Shown here: positions 36,347-49,782 of the stretch, in pieces | Layout: each line of letters starts with the position of its first letter | How positions within the stretch are numbered: the first letter of the stretch is position 1 | Assembly: GCF_003254395.2 (NCBI RefSeq) | Contig: NC_037641.1 | Location: 4,942,001 to 5,006,000, forward strand | Origin: Apis mellifera | Taxonomy: Eukaryota > Arthropoda > Insecta > Hymenoptera > Apidae | Length of the DNA: 64,000 nucleotides | Reading direction: 5' to 3' | Program-made: the position numbers and the translations under genes | The notes under the pieces: generated by a model | What the model saw: only the letters and a program-made list of their open reading frames with translations | Databases searched by the model: none | Told to the model about the DNA's origin: nothing

Positions 36347-39300
36347 TTGCTTGCATTGGTTCAATTCGAGGTATTTTCTGGTCAATATTTAATTTCAACA
36401 AATAGAACGAAAAACGACGTAACGACGATCGTTTACGATCGTTTACGATATTATAGCATGTTCTGTACAAAGTTCTTCCAGTTTTCTCTGCGAAAACGTT
36501 ACCATTTTTTCGATTCTAACAGTGTCTGTTCAAAAACTTTCAATTACAAAACTTAAGACGTTTAAATTATCAATCCTAAACAGTTTTAAATTACTTTGGA
36601 TTAATCTGAAGCAAAAAAGATGATCCTGAATAAGTATTCCAACAGGTCTCAGGATAATTCTAATCGAAACAGCAATTTTAAGCGAAGCTAATTCGAAACA
36701 CGGATGATTTCGAATCCCTAAATTGAGCTTAAACACCTATGTCAATTTCGACTGGTTGTTGATATTGCTTCAAGATAATCGACGAGGATAATCCTAACTC
36801 TATCAAGACCCTGTTCAGATGATCCTAAATTGCGACCTAATCTTAACCCCCTCTCTCAACACCCTTAATCTCAACCCACACTAACTAACTAACACCTCAT
36901 TCCCAAATACAAGGATAATTTTTCATATTCGATTAACAATGCGAATGTTCCCTATTCTTCAAGTGTCTCAAAAACATTGCATGTACTTACACATATAACT
37001 CTACAAACGAAGAGAGAACTTTATATTTTCAAAGCCTTTCCTTTTTATCCAAATTTATGCAAATTTAAATCGATATTTTTGCACGATCTTTCGTTTCGAA
37101 TTCGATTTCTCCTAAATCTCGTTCAGGAAACTAATATATACATCGACTCGGCGCGAAATCTTGCCGTCCCATCCGCAAACAAACAAAGGCAGATAAGAAA
37201 AACTTGCAAAAACGTTTAATTCTCGAGAAACACTTTCGATGTTTCGTCATTCCCGTACACGTTCTATTTTATTTAAATTTATTTTCGATCGGCTCGGTTC
37301 GAAAAGTCGCGGCCGGCCATCGTTTCGAATACGCCGCTCGTCAACGTCGCTCGTAATCTCGCGAATTTACGGCCCGCAAGGTGGATCCCGCGATCCACCT
37401 GCGATCGTTTCCACGACTAGGCTCCCTCGTTAAACTCGTGTCTGGACCACTGGTATCGTTAATATCGTTGATCCGGGCTGATATGACACGGCCAATCGCG
37501 TAATTTATGCGGGCGTAAAAAAACGGTGCACGCCGTTAAAGTCGTTTCGTGGAAGTCGTTGTGAGAATAAATCGAAAACATTGTTGCGATCGGGTGGACG
37601 TTTACGACGACGTACATTATTGGCCGTTCGTTTCCTTTCGGTTTTTCGCCAAGGTGACGATGTCCGATTTTATTTCCAAATTCTTGTCGAAATTCAATTA
37701 CAATTGTTGTTATTCAAGGCTAATTTAAATGGATAATTAAAGAGGGAAAGTTTCCAGAAATAATTTTGTGAAATGTCTTTCGGTTTAATGAAATATAATA
37801 TTGTCAATGATGTGATAATTTTTTCTTCTTTTCTTTCTTTTGTCTCGCGGATTCTTTTTCCAGAAAGTTTCTCAATCGTGGTATACATATATAAAAAAGC
37901 ATCGTGGATATTCGAAAATTCAGATTAATCGACAAAATTTTCCATCCTGGGGGATAGAAATGTCGAATAAAGGGAAACGCAAAGCTTTTTCAGAGAAAGA
38001 ATAATCCAAATTAATATACCACCTATTACCCGATGAAACGACCTCGCTCGTTTCATTTTATCCCGGCAAAAAAAAAAAAGAAAGCTTTTTATTTCCCTTT
38101 TTCCAATCGATGCTCGCGATATAAATTCAGAGGAAAAAAATACAAAAAGACGAGACAAGACGACTCGAAGATTTTTTTTCTTCAAAAATGATCCCCGAGT
38201 TTCAAAGATTTTCATCTTTCCAAAGGCTTTTATCGATTCATTATCGTTAATGTTAATTAAGGTTTCTCAAAGAGCAGAGAACAACAGTTAAGATCGAAAC
38301 TTTTTAAAACTTTCCATCGACCCGATTTTTCGAGCAACGCCTTCGATACGATCGTTTCCACCCTAATAAATTTCCCGTATCTTTGACTTTCAATTTTTTT
38401 TTTCTCCTTTTTTTTTTTTATCGGCGGAAGTTATTGTCGTAATGGGGAAAGTTGGTCGTTGGCCATCCCTCTCCGTGCACCGTTTCGTTGATTTACGATC
38501 GAGAATCTCCATTCCTCGATTTCCATCGAAATTTTCATTGCTAATTCGTGATTAAGTGCTATTCTTCCCTCCCACTTTCTTACAAAACGATCGTTTAAAT
38601 TATTTATTATTTATTAATCGAGACAATTCCTTTCCACATTTTTCTCTTCACGTTGGAAAAATGATAAAACAAAAGTTGGAATTATTTATAAAATCTCTGT
38701 ATCAAGCTCTACGTTCTACGATAAATTACTATTCCTCACTTTTTTATTTTCCCAAGGAAATTGTTCAATGAAATATAGAACACAATTATTTTCAGAAAAT
38801 CACCTCTCGAAACTTTTATTCGACTTTATTCATTAAATATTCCACGCGCTATATTTTCGAAATTATCGATTATTGAAATTTAAATTTCCTCCGTAAGATG
38901 TAAGCAAAAAAAAAAAAAAAAGCCAGCCAAAAAACAAACGCGATAAATAAATGTCCAACGAACGAGCATCCCCTAATTCTCGCCCCTGCCGCGTGCATCC
39001 GCGAGGATTAAATCCCCACATTCACGGATAGTGGGAAAATGAAACGAAACGAGAGGGGGGCAATTTAATCAGCGGCAGATGCCGGAAGGTAAACGGCGCC
39101 GGGCAACGACAGGATCGAATTGTTCCCGGTAATTACTTTCGTTCACCTCGTCGACCTCGTTGGATTACGCAAAAAGCAAAGGATTCGGCCCCCCATCAAA
39201 ATCCCCTCCCTCCCCTTTGTCCATCAGCTTCCCTCCAATTCCTCCTCCACGTTCCTTTATCTTTTCTCGAATTTGAACACGAGTCTCCTCTTAATCTCGT

Positions 39301-40212
39301 CGCCAAGAAGGGTATAAATAACGATACATTAAATGTATGAAATAAAATTGACAGAGAAAGTCAAGTAGCTAAATCGTTCGTTTCGATCAATTCCGTTTCT
39401 TGATTTATTCAAGTCTCGATCTCGCGTATATATACGACAGGCACGAGTGTAATTCGTGTGTACGTGCACGGGGGACGAGCACGTTTATCCGTTCGAATTT
39501 CCGTGGATCGGCATAAAGCCGCGTGCACACTGATCGCGTTACACACGCTCCGCCGATCGACACTATCCCATTACACGCTGATTCGGAAGCGCAAAGGGGT
39601 TGCGCGCCGCTGTTTGCGCGCGATTATCGAGCACGAAGAGGATCGGTGGACGAGTTTCAGTTCTTTCTCTCGGTTGCGGCTATTATTCTTCTTTGCTTTT
39701 CTTATTTTTGCAACAAGGATGCAACAGTTTGAGGAACTGAGCTCGTGTTTTGGGATAATCACTGCTAGTTGTGTGTATAATAATTGGACAGAAATCGAGA
39801 CTTTGTTTGTCAAATCTGAGGAAATTAATGAGAAGGAATCGAGCTGAATAAATTGAAGATCAGAAGATTTTTCATCGATAATGGTGAGGAATTGATACGA
39901 GATTCTTAGAAAAAGAAATATATCGAAGAAGATGGATCTACATCGTTCGAGCAATTAAACCGTGAATCGTTAATTATCTCGATGATGAAATTGCGCCGAT
40001 TCAATTTTTCTTGTCTTTTCATTCTCGAGATAAATTTGCAATTCAATGTGATCAGAATTCGTATATCGTTCCCTGAATATCGAAAAGAAAATTGTTTATT
40101 TTTCATTCCCCTGGAACGAAAATAAGAGGAGGTGAGAAGAAAAGGAATTAATTTATTTCGGCGCAAAAACGTACGTCTTATAAATAATAATTGTCGTATT
40201 AAAATGTATTTT

Positions 40213-40218
40213 TTTATT
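40213..40218 (-). terminator. Poly(A) signal AATAAA after the 40290-40898 exon
   Basis: The hexamer AATAAA reads on the minus strand from 40218 to 40213, about 72 bases past the TGA at 40290. The spacing and AT-rich context fit a short 3' UTR. Single hexamers are common in AT-rich DNA, so its weight comes from its position after the best orphan frame. Confidence 0.5.
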
Positions 40219-40289
40219 ACTATATCGAAGCTTTGATCATTATTTTTGATTGTAAACCATCTTCACTTGAATTCCAATATTTCATCATT

Positions 40290-40898
40290 TCATATTTTTT
40301 CAATTATCTTTCTCTGTGAAGAACCGTATGAAAATGTTTCGACATTCCAACGGGATGAAGAAAGTAATGTTTTCACTTGCTCTGATATTTTAATTTTTTC
40401 ATCTAAGGTGCAAGAACGATCGAGTTTCGAGTGGATCTGGGCAGATTTATCGTATAGCTGCTGCGTGTGTGCAAAGATGCGATATCCGATACCCGTAAAT
40501 GAGTGGATTGCGTAGGTTTGACAAGCTTCTGTGGAAATTGACACCGCGACGTCAAAAGATCTGAGCGGGGATGATAGGAATTTTTCTTCACCCTCGATAT
40601 ACGGTTTGTTTAACAAACTCGTATATTCATCGATAAAGAGATGTAATTTCGAGATAATCCTACGTTCTCGCATAATTATTCCATTTTCATTCAAGTATTC
40701 TATATCTAATGATGTACACAGTGTTGATGGGATCATCTTTCGATTTTGGAGATGAAGATAAATATAATTATCCTGGCTCGCATCGAGAGATGCGACGTAC
40801 AAGTTAATTTTTACTCCACTTTTCGCGTATAATTTCATCTTAATTCGATACGTATCACATTTCGCATCGATTGAAAAGGATATGGGACAACTGTCAGA
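40290..40898 (-). CDS. Terminal exon of an unrecognised protein-coding gene
   Basis: The frame is open from about 40898 to TGA at 40290, a little over 200 codons, with balanced, protein-like composition. It includes alternating polar/hydrophobic beta-type segments (FSIDAKCDTYRIKMKLYAK, VKINLYVASLDASQ, YIYLHLQ) followed by a more helical C-terminal half (LHLFIDEYTSLL, DEKIKISEQVKTLLSS). The first in-frame ATG is 40838, which would give 182 residues. The frame reads on upstream of it to possible acceptors (CAG before 40900 or AG before 40898), so it is more likely the last exon of a longer gene than a complete one. A canonical AATAAA follows the stop by about 70 bases. No signal peptide or clear membrane span is visible, and I do not recognise the family. 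A recursive splice site lies about 680 bases upstream on the same strand. A neighbouring +1 frame (41094 to about 40896) is also open, so a frameshift is possible. Confidence 0.55.
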   Translation of the reverse strand, partial: SDSCPISFSIDAKCDTYRIKMKLYAKSGVKINLYVASLDASQDNYIYLHLQNRKMIPSTLCTSLDIEYLNENGIIMRERRIISKLHLFIDEYTSLLNKPYIEGEEKFLSSPLRSFDVAVSISTEACQTYAIHSFTGIGYRIFAHTQQLYDKSAQIHSKLDRSCTLDEKIKISEQVKTLLSSSRWNVETFSYGSSQRKIIEKI

Positions 40899-41575
40899 CT
40901 CTGCTGTTCACGTTGACATCGCTCATCGCGAACGATATACCTACACGCTCTAATTGGAAAGACAACGAGGCAACGGAAATTAAATTTTCTATTAAGAGGC
41001 AACGACGCGGTCCAGCAGCGTATCTTGGCTCCCTACCAAATATTCGTGATCTCGAAGAGACCATCGAAATCCCTCCCGCAACATCTAGATTTTTAAATCG
41101 AACGAATTTTTGAATATAACTTTATTCGACCGAGTTATAGACTCGATGGTCCGGAAAATTGATATCCCATTCCCATGCATTGCACACACAATCCTTCGAG
41201 AGGAGAACATCTCTTTTTCACAAGGGATTCGTACAATTCTCGCAATTCTCCTCTCTTCGTCGTAATCGCGAAACCCTTAACCCACCGTGAATCTTGTTCT
41301 AATAAATTTTCCTCCTACGATTCGTTTCGATTTTTCCACACAAGCTTGAGAATAAGAATTCGAAATCTCCAGCATCGTGATGATTCACATATATATATGT
41401 TCATTTTCATAAAGATTATTCATCGATATAAAATTGTTAAATTCGAACGTTACCTAACGATACCTGAAAGATGGGATTAATAGAGCACAGGTTAATCGGA
41501 TAGTAGGTTAATTAGAGGCCTCTTACCGTACACGTGACCGTGGATAGCTTATAGATACCGGGTTTTGCGTGCTAC

Positions 41576-41612
41576 ACTTACCTGAAACAGAAATAAGTTC
41601 ACAGTATGTTAG
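41576..41612 (-). other. Recursive-splicing (ratchet point) site in a presumed long intron
   Basis: On the minus strand the sequence is a branch-point-like TTCTAACA (branch A about 41609), then a pyrimidine-rich TTATTTCTGTTTCAG ending at 41582, followed immediately by GTAAGTG from 41581. A strong 3' splice site directly abutting a perfect GTAAGT 5' splice site is the known signature of zero-nucleotide exons used by insects to remove long introns in steps. A second donor, TACG|GTAAGA, lies 55 bases downstream (exon end 41527), as in RS-exon arrangements. Nothing here is coding. The host intron should be on the minus strand; the terminal exon at 40290-40898 is the nearest downstream candidate. 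Confidence 0.55.
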
Positions 41613-41639
41613 AACGTTATGAATATTTTAAGGAAGACA

Positions 41640-44600
41640 CGTGACGCGATGTGTCACTTGCGTATATAATGCCTTATCGTTTTCAGCTGTTGCGCGCCCC
41701 CGCCTTCCTGCCTCGATAAGAGGGCCGCGCATTTTCACACGCCGTTTCCGCGAAAACTGATTATTCGAGGGTAGATTACGCAATCATTCGGAAATATTAT
41801 TGTTATTATCATCATTGTTTTTTTTATTAAAAGAGAAATTGATCGAAGGAGAATATCGAGATATATATTTTTCACGTTTTCTAGTGGTGAGAATTCAACG
41901 AAGTGTAAATCTATAAACTGTAAAACTTGGTGGTCAGTAACATAGTCGGTGAACCACGACCGAGGGAATAAAACTTTCATGAGGCGGTACGCTTCGATCA
42001 GTTGGACAAGAAGATAAATCTAAGAGAAAATAAATTCAGGATAGGATTATATTTTATTCTAGTACGTTTATGCATGGAACGTAGAATCATCCTTTAATTT
42101 GTTCCTTCTTGATAAATTAATTTGTAAGGTGTAATATATATCATAATTTTCTCACAACAGAAGCAAAATTTATAATTGATTCTTTTTTTAATTAAATGAT
42201 TCAGAATTTAAAAATTTTGAACAACAAGTTTTAGTATCACTTCTGCGACTGTCCACAAAGATTTTCCATCCATTAGTCACCTTATCACTGACAATGAATT
42301 ATATCCACGTTACACTATATACGACACAACGTAACACGTGCATTTTCCAAGTGTACCATTTGAAAACTTACTAAAGTTTTTCAGATACAGATTCTTCAAA
42401 AATATCATGCGTTAAGAAAATGTATATATTTTAATTAATAATCACTTGGAAAAGTTTTTAAATAAATTTTACTTCAGAAATATCCATCGAAAAATAAAAA
42501 TTCGCTAAAGAAAGTATCAAAGCATCCTCGAAATCGTACTTTTCAATCTCGAAATTCCATTAGGAAGTGGCGTTGAAGAAAAACGTCGCGGTGAACAATG
42601 AACGCGAAAACGTGGAAATTGTGGGGATCGTAAAAAGCGCGGGCCATCGGGGGGAGGGGAACAGCTTTATAACCCGAATTTATCGCGCGATTTTCGCCCA
42701 CTGATTTGTTTCCTGGCCTCACGCAATCGCTATCTGCTGCGAGCGAACGATTGATCTTCCTACGAATTTCGTGAAAATATCTTTGATAAGTGCGGTCGCG
42801 TCTCCATTTGCGCCATTTCTCTCCCAATTCTGTCACCGTATCGGATGAAGGGAAATAAAATTGAACCGTCTCCTGGGGCGGAGAATTAGAATTTATTATG
42901 CATAAACTCTTCGATATCTTTCGATATTCTGAATAAAATAATATCTAATAAGAATTATTAGAACACTGTCTGTCCCATTGTGCAACAACTTTAGCCTTGA
43001 TTATTATACAAACATAACCGCATAAAGATCAAATATCCTAGTAATATAATATTACATCTTTTATTATTACTTTGAAGAATATATAAAATTACCATCCTTT
43101 CTCAATATATATACACGTAAATATACATATAATGGAATAATAATAATTAACATTGTATCGATCCGATTTATTGTCCTTTTTATCTCTACGTGCAAGAAGA
43201 AAAATTTCACGTTCGTATCTTTCCATCCTTAATAGTTTCGTTTTTATACGCTGATCCGCATTTACCGATTATCAGTGTCATTAATCAACAAGTTGGAAAG
43301 CAAAAATCGGTACATTGTATTAATAGGGAGAAAGATGGAACGAAATAGAATACAACGTAGAGCTGTAATTATTTTACATCCTTATTACCGTCGCTTTATT
43401 TTATCATCGTACCATTGCATTTGTCCCCAGAGCAATCAATTGTACCAGTACCTCTATCTCTCTGATCACAGTGAACAACTATAATCAGCCGTAATTTTTT
43501 CTTTCCTTATCAGAAATACCACAAGTGTTAATAATTCTGCACCGGCTGTTAGTGTTTACGTTTTATCATTACGTTTTCTTCGCCTCTTTTCCCGGTAAAC
43601 ATTCATCATTTTATTATTATTTTTATTAATACGTTAAAGAAATTAAAAATCTCTCTTATTTCGTAATCTTCGAACACGTATAAATCCTCTTGAGAAAATT
43701 ATTTATTATAAATTTAAATAAAATATTCTTTTAAGTAGAATTGTAAATTAAATTTTCAATTTTTAATCACTCTCGCAAAATAAAAAAAAGAATCAAAAAG
43801 TGATAATTTTCCAAAGTGACGAGATGATTCCCGATATTTTATAATACACAAATAAGTGCCAAAAATTATTAATTAAAGGATGACAAACCCCTATATAGTA
43901 TTCCGTATATAACGAACATACGAGTCTCGATCGTTCAAATCGATTAGAAAAACCGATCCAATCAATTCCATCGTTCAAATGGCATTCAATGTTGAAAAAA
44001 AAAGCAGAGAAGGGAGCTCGAAACGACGGACGAATCAATCTATTACACGGGATGGAAAAGCGAATTAAACCTAAAATACAACGAGGATGCCTTAACGAGC
44101 GCGTCAAAAGGATCGAATTTTCCCTCCCTTTTTTTTTTTTTTTTTAATATTTTTCCAAGCCAATTCGTCGAAAATGATTTTCCTTGGAAAATCTGGGGCT
44201 CGTCAAAGTATTCTGCTCGCTCGCCCGGACAAAAGCTACGCGATCGAATTCGCAACACGTGGAATCATCTTTCGGAACGAAATAAAAACGCGGATAGATA
44301 AAGGGAGGAGAGCAGAGAAAAACAAGATTTGGAATATTTGAAGAGACGAAGGGGGAAGAAGAAAGAAAAATAGGGTGTTAAAAATGAAATAAACCGGTTT
44401 GCGGACGCATCGAGGCTTGCAACGCTCGAACGAGGGTGGATCTGGGGGATGTGAAGGCAAAAAGGAATAGGATCGAGGGTAAAAAAGTTACAAGTCGGAA
44501 TCGTGATTCGAAGCGTTCCGCTGAAAATTGATGTTTTTTTTTTTTTATTATTTCCCCTATTTTTATACTTTTCTCTCTCTCCCTTTTTTTTGTTCTCCCT

Positions 44601-47600
44601 TCCTCTCTTTCTTTCGCTTTCCGTTCGTTTTATCAGAGATAAAAGAGTAAGGCGAGCGTTGGACAGAGACAGATATGTTATATACGACACGACTCGGTTT
44701 CCACTACACACGCATGGTAAATTGGAAAATGGAAAAAAAAAAGGAAATATTTATTATATCGAAACAGGTGGAAAGATTTCATTAACGGGTTATTAATTGG
44801 TTGTTTCACGATTGTGCCAAGTTTTTCCCTTTGGAAATTGGAAAATAATTTAATAAAATCCGTTCAAATGTGATAATATTATCTTTAATCATTTGATAAC
44901 GATAAATCCTGTACCGTTATTCCATTGAAAAAAGAAAATAAAATAAAATATCCGCGCACTTTTCACGCATCATTTTAATCCACGGATTAAAAAGGGATTA
45001 AAAAAAATATTTTCGCAAATTTTTAACAATAATAATTTTCCCCTCGGTCAATTACTCGATTAAACTGCATCGTGAAAATTTACACGAATTATCATCCGTA
45101 TTATGGGAAGATTATTCGTGCGAGATGTTCCAACGGAAAGAGCGAGGGGAGAGGATGAAGAGGAAGGTGTAACGTGGTCTCTACCATGGTCGAAGAGAAT
45201 GCTATTTTCCGTGGCTGAACGAGCGTTATTTATTCGCGTCGAACGCCGGAAGCGGCGGCATCGCCGCGGGAATTACGAAATTTACCTCGTACACGTCATC
45301 TCGCGGCACGGAAATATTTCCACCGGCGTGGAACGGAGCTAAAAATTCCCTCCCCCTCGTCGAAAAGTGGGACGCGGCAATTTGGCAAAATTTTCAAGCT
45401 TTTTGACGAATAAACGTTGGCCGCAAATTGTCCCTTTTTCTCCCGGCCAAACGGAAATTAGGATGGCAGATGCGTTTTATATTCTGCCTCGGCTGGAAAC
45501 TGGCTGTGTCTGTTAATTAAAAGGGAAGGGTTTGGTTCACTATTCACAAATGAATAACGCAACGATCCTTTGAACGCCATCGTCACTTTTTTTTAGAAAT
45601 GTTTTCGAATCCAAGCAATGCTCTTTACAGTTATTCTCGATGCGAATGAATTTCTGAAACTTGTAAAAGATATTCTTCCAGGACATTTTTCCCTCGAATG
45701 TTTTCAATAAGCTTAAGTTTAAGAAAACAGGAAAATGAGAAAATTTTGAGAATTCTTATCTTATTTATATTCGATCGAGAAATACATTTTCAGAAACAAC
45801 GATTAACTCTTTTATTCGATGAAATAAGATCCTGTAAGAAGGACATCGGAGAATAAAACTCGCGTTTCGAGCTGACTTCGATTTCATAAGCTGCATTAAA
45901 GGCTCGTAAAATTGTGCAACGAAAATCGACGGAAACGTGACCGACCTGGTTATCGGGAATTTTCAATTTGTGCCAAAGTGTTAGCCCATTTTTCCAGGTT
46001 AAGTTTCGCGAAGGGAAGAGCTAATGGAATATCGGGCAAACTTTGTTTGATCATCCTGATTTTGAACGGGGTGAGGATGCGTAAATTAGGTTGCAACGGA
46101 TTCGTAACTATTTTTCCCAAAGTTTATCATCGAGTTAAACGATATTTAATTATCCTGTATTTGTTTTTACTTTTCTTATCAAATACGATTGAATTTTGTA
46201 AATAATTTAAGTATATACATAACGAATAAAAAATAACGATAATGACGTACTTGGGAATAAATGTTGCTCTGGAAAATATTTCTGATGAAATGACTCGACT
46301 CGACGAGTCTCAAAACTTTCATTCTCGAGTGAATATTACCTATACTAAAAGAAGAAAAAAAATTCAGCAGAAACATTTCTAAATAAAGGTAAGAAATTTT
46401 CTAATTAAAAGTTTCTTATTCGAATCTCTTAAATACAAGAAGAAGAAGAAGAATATACGAGATTTAAGAATTAAATTTAACATATCAATTAATAAAAAAG
46501 AACAAGTCGAATTTGTATCTAATCATCCATTCTCGCGAAGAAATAACTCATACTTATTACACAACCTAACAACACAATCGCGACTTCCTCATCCATCTCT
46601 CATCTTCGAAGAGAAGAATCCATACATACACACACATTACAAGGATTCAACGCTCGGAATCGATCGCCGAAACGCGTGCATCCGCGTGGCGTGCATCCGA
46701 ACTTGATGACCGCGCGAGAGGAAGGAGTGAAGAGTGAAAAGCGAGGAAACGAGAGAGAGAGGGAAAAGGAGAAAAAGGGCGAGACGAAAGAAGGGAAAGA
46801 GAAGGAAGGTTTCAGTACGCTGGCGCGTATCTATCGATCCACTTTCGAGGACAGCGGTTGCGGGATGAAGAACCGTTGCATCCACCACGGCTTAGTCGAC
46901 CATCGTGGTTCCATGGAACCGTGTCGCAACAAGCCGATGCCGTTCATCATGATCCATCCATCCATCGATCGATCACACAAGTGTGCTCGTCACAAGTCGT
47001 CTTGGAGGGGGAGTTTCGGTTTCGGTTTTCTTTCTTTTTTTTTTTTCCAAGATGGGAACGATTCATCATCGTCGAGCCGAGAGAAATTTATTGCTTATCT
47101 TGAGAGATAGACTCGTTCGATCGGAGGAGAAACTCGTGTTTCGTGGTATATCGCGCCATTGTCTCGTCGATAATGGGATGGATCGAGGAGGGTGGAGAAG
47201 GTTTGAGAAGGTTGTTCGGGATTCCGGAGGAGATATCTTGAGATTTTTCCTCGTGTTCGAAAATTTAATTTTAAATAGAACGAAAGGTGTCGAACCAATT
47301 CGAAATAATTCATTAAACGCGTAATTAAATTGTATTAAAAACAGTATAAATATAATAATCCGTTTATATTGCGGAGAAACTTAAGGAATCTTAATATAAA
47401 CTCTTCAAACTATCCCTCCAAAATTTCACTTACAAAGTATTATCGTCGATCTATCGAAATATAAACTAAAAATATAAACTATAAATCCTTTCACCTGTCA
47501 AACGATTCCCTTTTTCATTTCCTCGAACGAACACCAACAATTAAACTTAAAGAAGCCGTTAAATATATCAAACACGATAATGAAATATCCACGTTCCTTC

Positions 47601-49782
47601 GAAACAGCGTTCTCAAACGGAACAAGATTCGGGAGGAGGATATTCTCCTCCTCCCTGACAGGATCGAAGATCAATATCTGGGAGGTGTCCGATTGAAATC
47701 GATCGAATCGTCCCGATATCGAGAGTGTCCGGGTGGCTCTCGTGACTGGCTAAATGGGTCGAGAGTTTGGCACACGGAATCGCGGATTGCCGTTGCCAAA
47801 TTCTGCGAATGCCACACACGATCGTGTGCACGTATCGCGCGCGTGTATCGTTGGATCATCGATCGACGCGCGATCCTCTCTCGTTCGGAATTCGTTGTAA
47901 CACCCCGTCCGGAATACATTGTTCCTGATTGACTTTGTACACGTATATGGTACACGATATATATATACATATATACATATGCATCGTGCGACTTTCGCGG
48001 TCACTTTGCGAAACGATGCGGATTAAACGGACCAAGTGAATTATGAACGCGTATCCACCGTGGACATTTCGCCGTGGACGCGTTGATTTCGCGTATTTAT
48101 AGTTCACTGTGTAACACGGATCTTTCAAGAAGAGAGAGAGGTGTGGGTTACGGTATTATTATATTATTCGAAGAGCGGGGGGACAGGAAATTTATTTATC
48201 GAGGAACGTGTATATGTGCGTGTGTATAAGCTAGTTTCTTGGTATTCTCTAAGAATAACAATTTCTCTGCGTCGAATCTGTTCCATATTGTAATAGGAGA
48301 ACTCGTGCCCTCCCCTCCCCGAGATCTCAACGCCCATCGTTATGGTTGAACGATTCATTTTTGCGACAGTTTGTCACATTCGAAATTTTTCCAATCTATT
48401 CTCTTTTACATCGTTCTCTTTAGATTAAAACGAGGGGATTATCGTTTTCTCGAAAGAAAATAAGAATCGAATCGTTTTCGTTTCCTTCGTCGTTGAGAAA
48501 ATTACGGGAAATTGTTTCGTTTTCGAGAAATGATAAAAGTGGTGTCGGGTTGATGGTGGTGGGATCGATTGGAAAAACTTCACTAGGCTGACAGAAAGTA
48601 TAAAAGAGGCGGAGGGAAGACTCTCGAAAAATGAGAAACCGGAAATCGTCTACCGATTCCGGAAGTTTGTCCCGACGACGTGGATTCCCCGAGTATCTCG
48701 GAGGGGGGGAGATCTTGTTTTCCAAGGCATTAATTCGCCTGGACACGGGGTGAAACGTCGGAAATGACGAAACGTGGTCGTGTCGGGGGACGTCGATTCA
48801 ATTTTCACGACGTTTCCGCTCGAAAACCAAACAACTTTCCCTGAGAAAGGCTGGCTGGAAAATGGAGAATGTGAAACGATAACTCCATTTCCAACACGAT
48901 ATTTCACACACTGTTCACAAATTATAACGCTGATTAAAAATATCATGATATAAATCAAGAAGATTTAAACGATTCAAATACAAATATATATAGAAAGCTA
49001 CTCGATGCAGTTCGCGATTAAATTACGAATAGTGGATGGAAAAAAGAAGATCGTATAAAGTTTCACCCTATGATCTCGCTCTATCGATCAAAATCGACGA
49101 AACGAGAATCGTTGACCCGTCAGAGGCGCAATATCTCGTTACAAATAACGAGTTCCCTTGAAATTCATTCCGAGTGCGAGCGCTCTCGAAAGTGTTTCCC
49201 CGTGGAAAAAGCATTGATTATACAAAGAACGATTTTCCCTTCTCCTTTCTCAAAGAAATTCGACTCCTCCCCTCGGTTAACGGATTAATCACCCTTCGAC
49301 AATCGAGAGATTTTTCGATATCTATGGATTATTTCTCAACTACAGTAATCGAGCAGAATGTTAACGTATTATTAACGTATTCTTTTTGGAGATGGTCGAT
49401 TCAGATGATCAAAAGAAGAAAAGTTGGTATATCGATTGAATATATCGGATTTGAGGAGGCAAAAAAGAAGGAGAGAGAGATAATGTTTGACGAAGATCAT
49501 TAACTCTTTCAACTCTAAATGGAATACGTTTATACTTTTGATCCTCAATGCGTGATCTAATTATTTTTATAGCTTTTTAATTTTATAATTATCGTTAATA
49601 TAATCACGTTTCAGAAGATCGTTATAATTCAATTCTAATTGAAAATTTAAGCGGTCGCGCGTAAACCACCATCTTTCAAAGCGGTACAGTAATAGTCCGC
49701 TCTCGAGTTTCCTTCTTAAGTACACAACAAACCAGAAATCCTATCAGGAAAATTCGAATCGAATTGCCCCCGCCCCCCAATT
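41640..49782. other. Non-coding block upstream of the recursive splice site
   Basis: Mostly AT-rich, with GC-richer islands at about 42560-42850, 45100-45480, 46640-47060 and 47620-48080. If the recursive splice site is real, this block is largely minus-strand intron. No supported exon. Confidence 0.4.

Larger units (their letters stand above)
27519..40212. other. Non-coding block with regulatory-looking islands
   Basis: GC-richer islands lie at about 29150-30130, 31740-31990, 32800-33140, 37240-37640, 38930-39150 and 39430-39670, separated by AT-rich DNA. The 31740-31990 island has TAATTA, AGATAAG and GGATTA close together, words typical of homeodomain, GATA and K50-homeodomain sites. No exon with credible splice borders was seen. 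Confidence 0.4.

Noticed and set aside
39458..39847. 129-codon plus-strand frame with a short hydrophobic run
   Set aside because: No start context or splice borders, and the minus strand is open across the same island.
42543..42836. 97-codon minus-strand frame in a GC island
   Set aside because: Composition is plausible, but there is no convincing donor, acceptor or family signal; it is more likely an island with chance openness.
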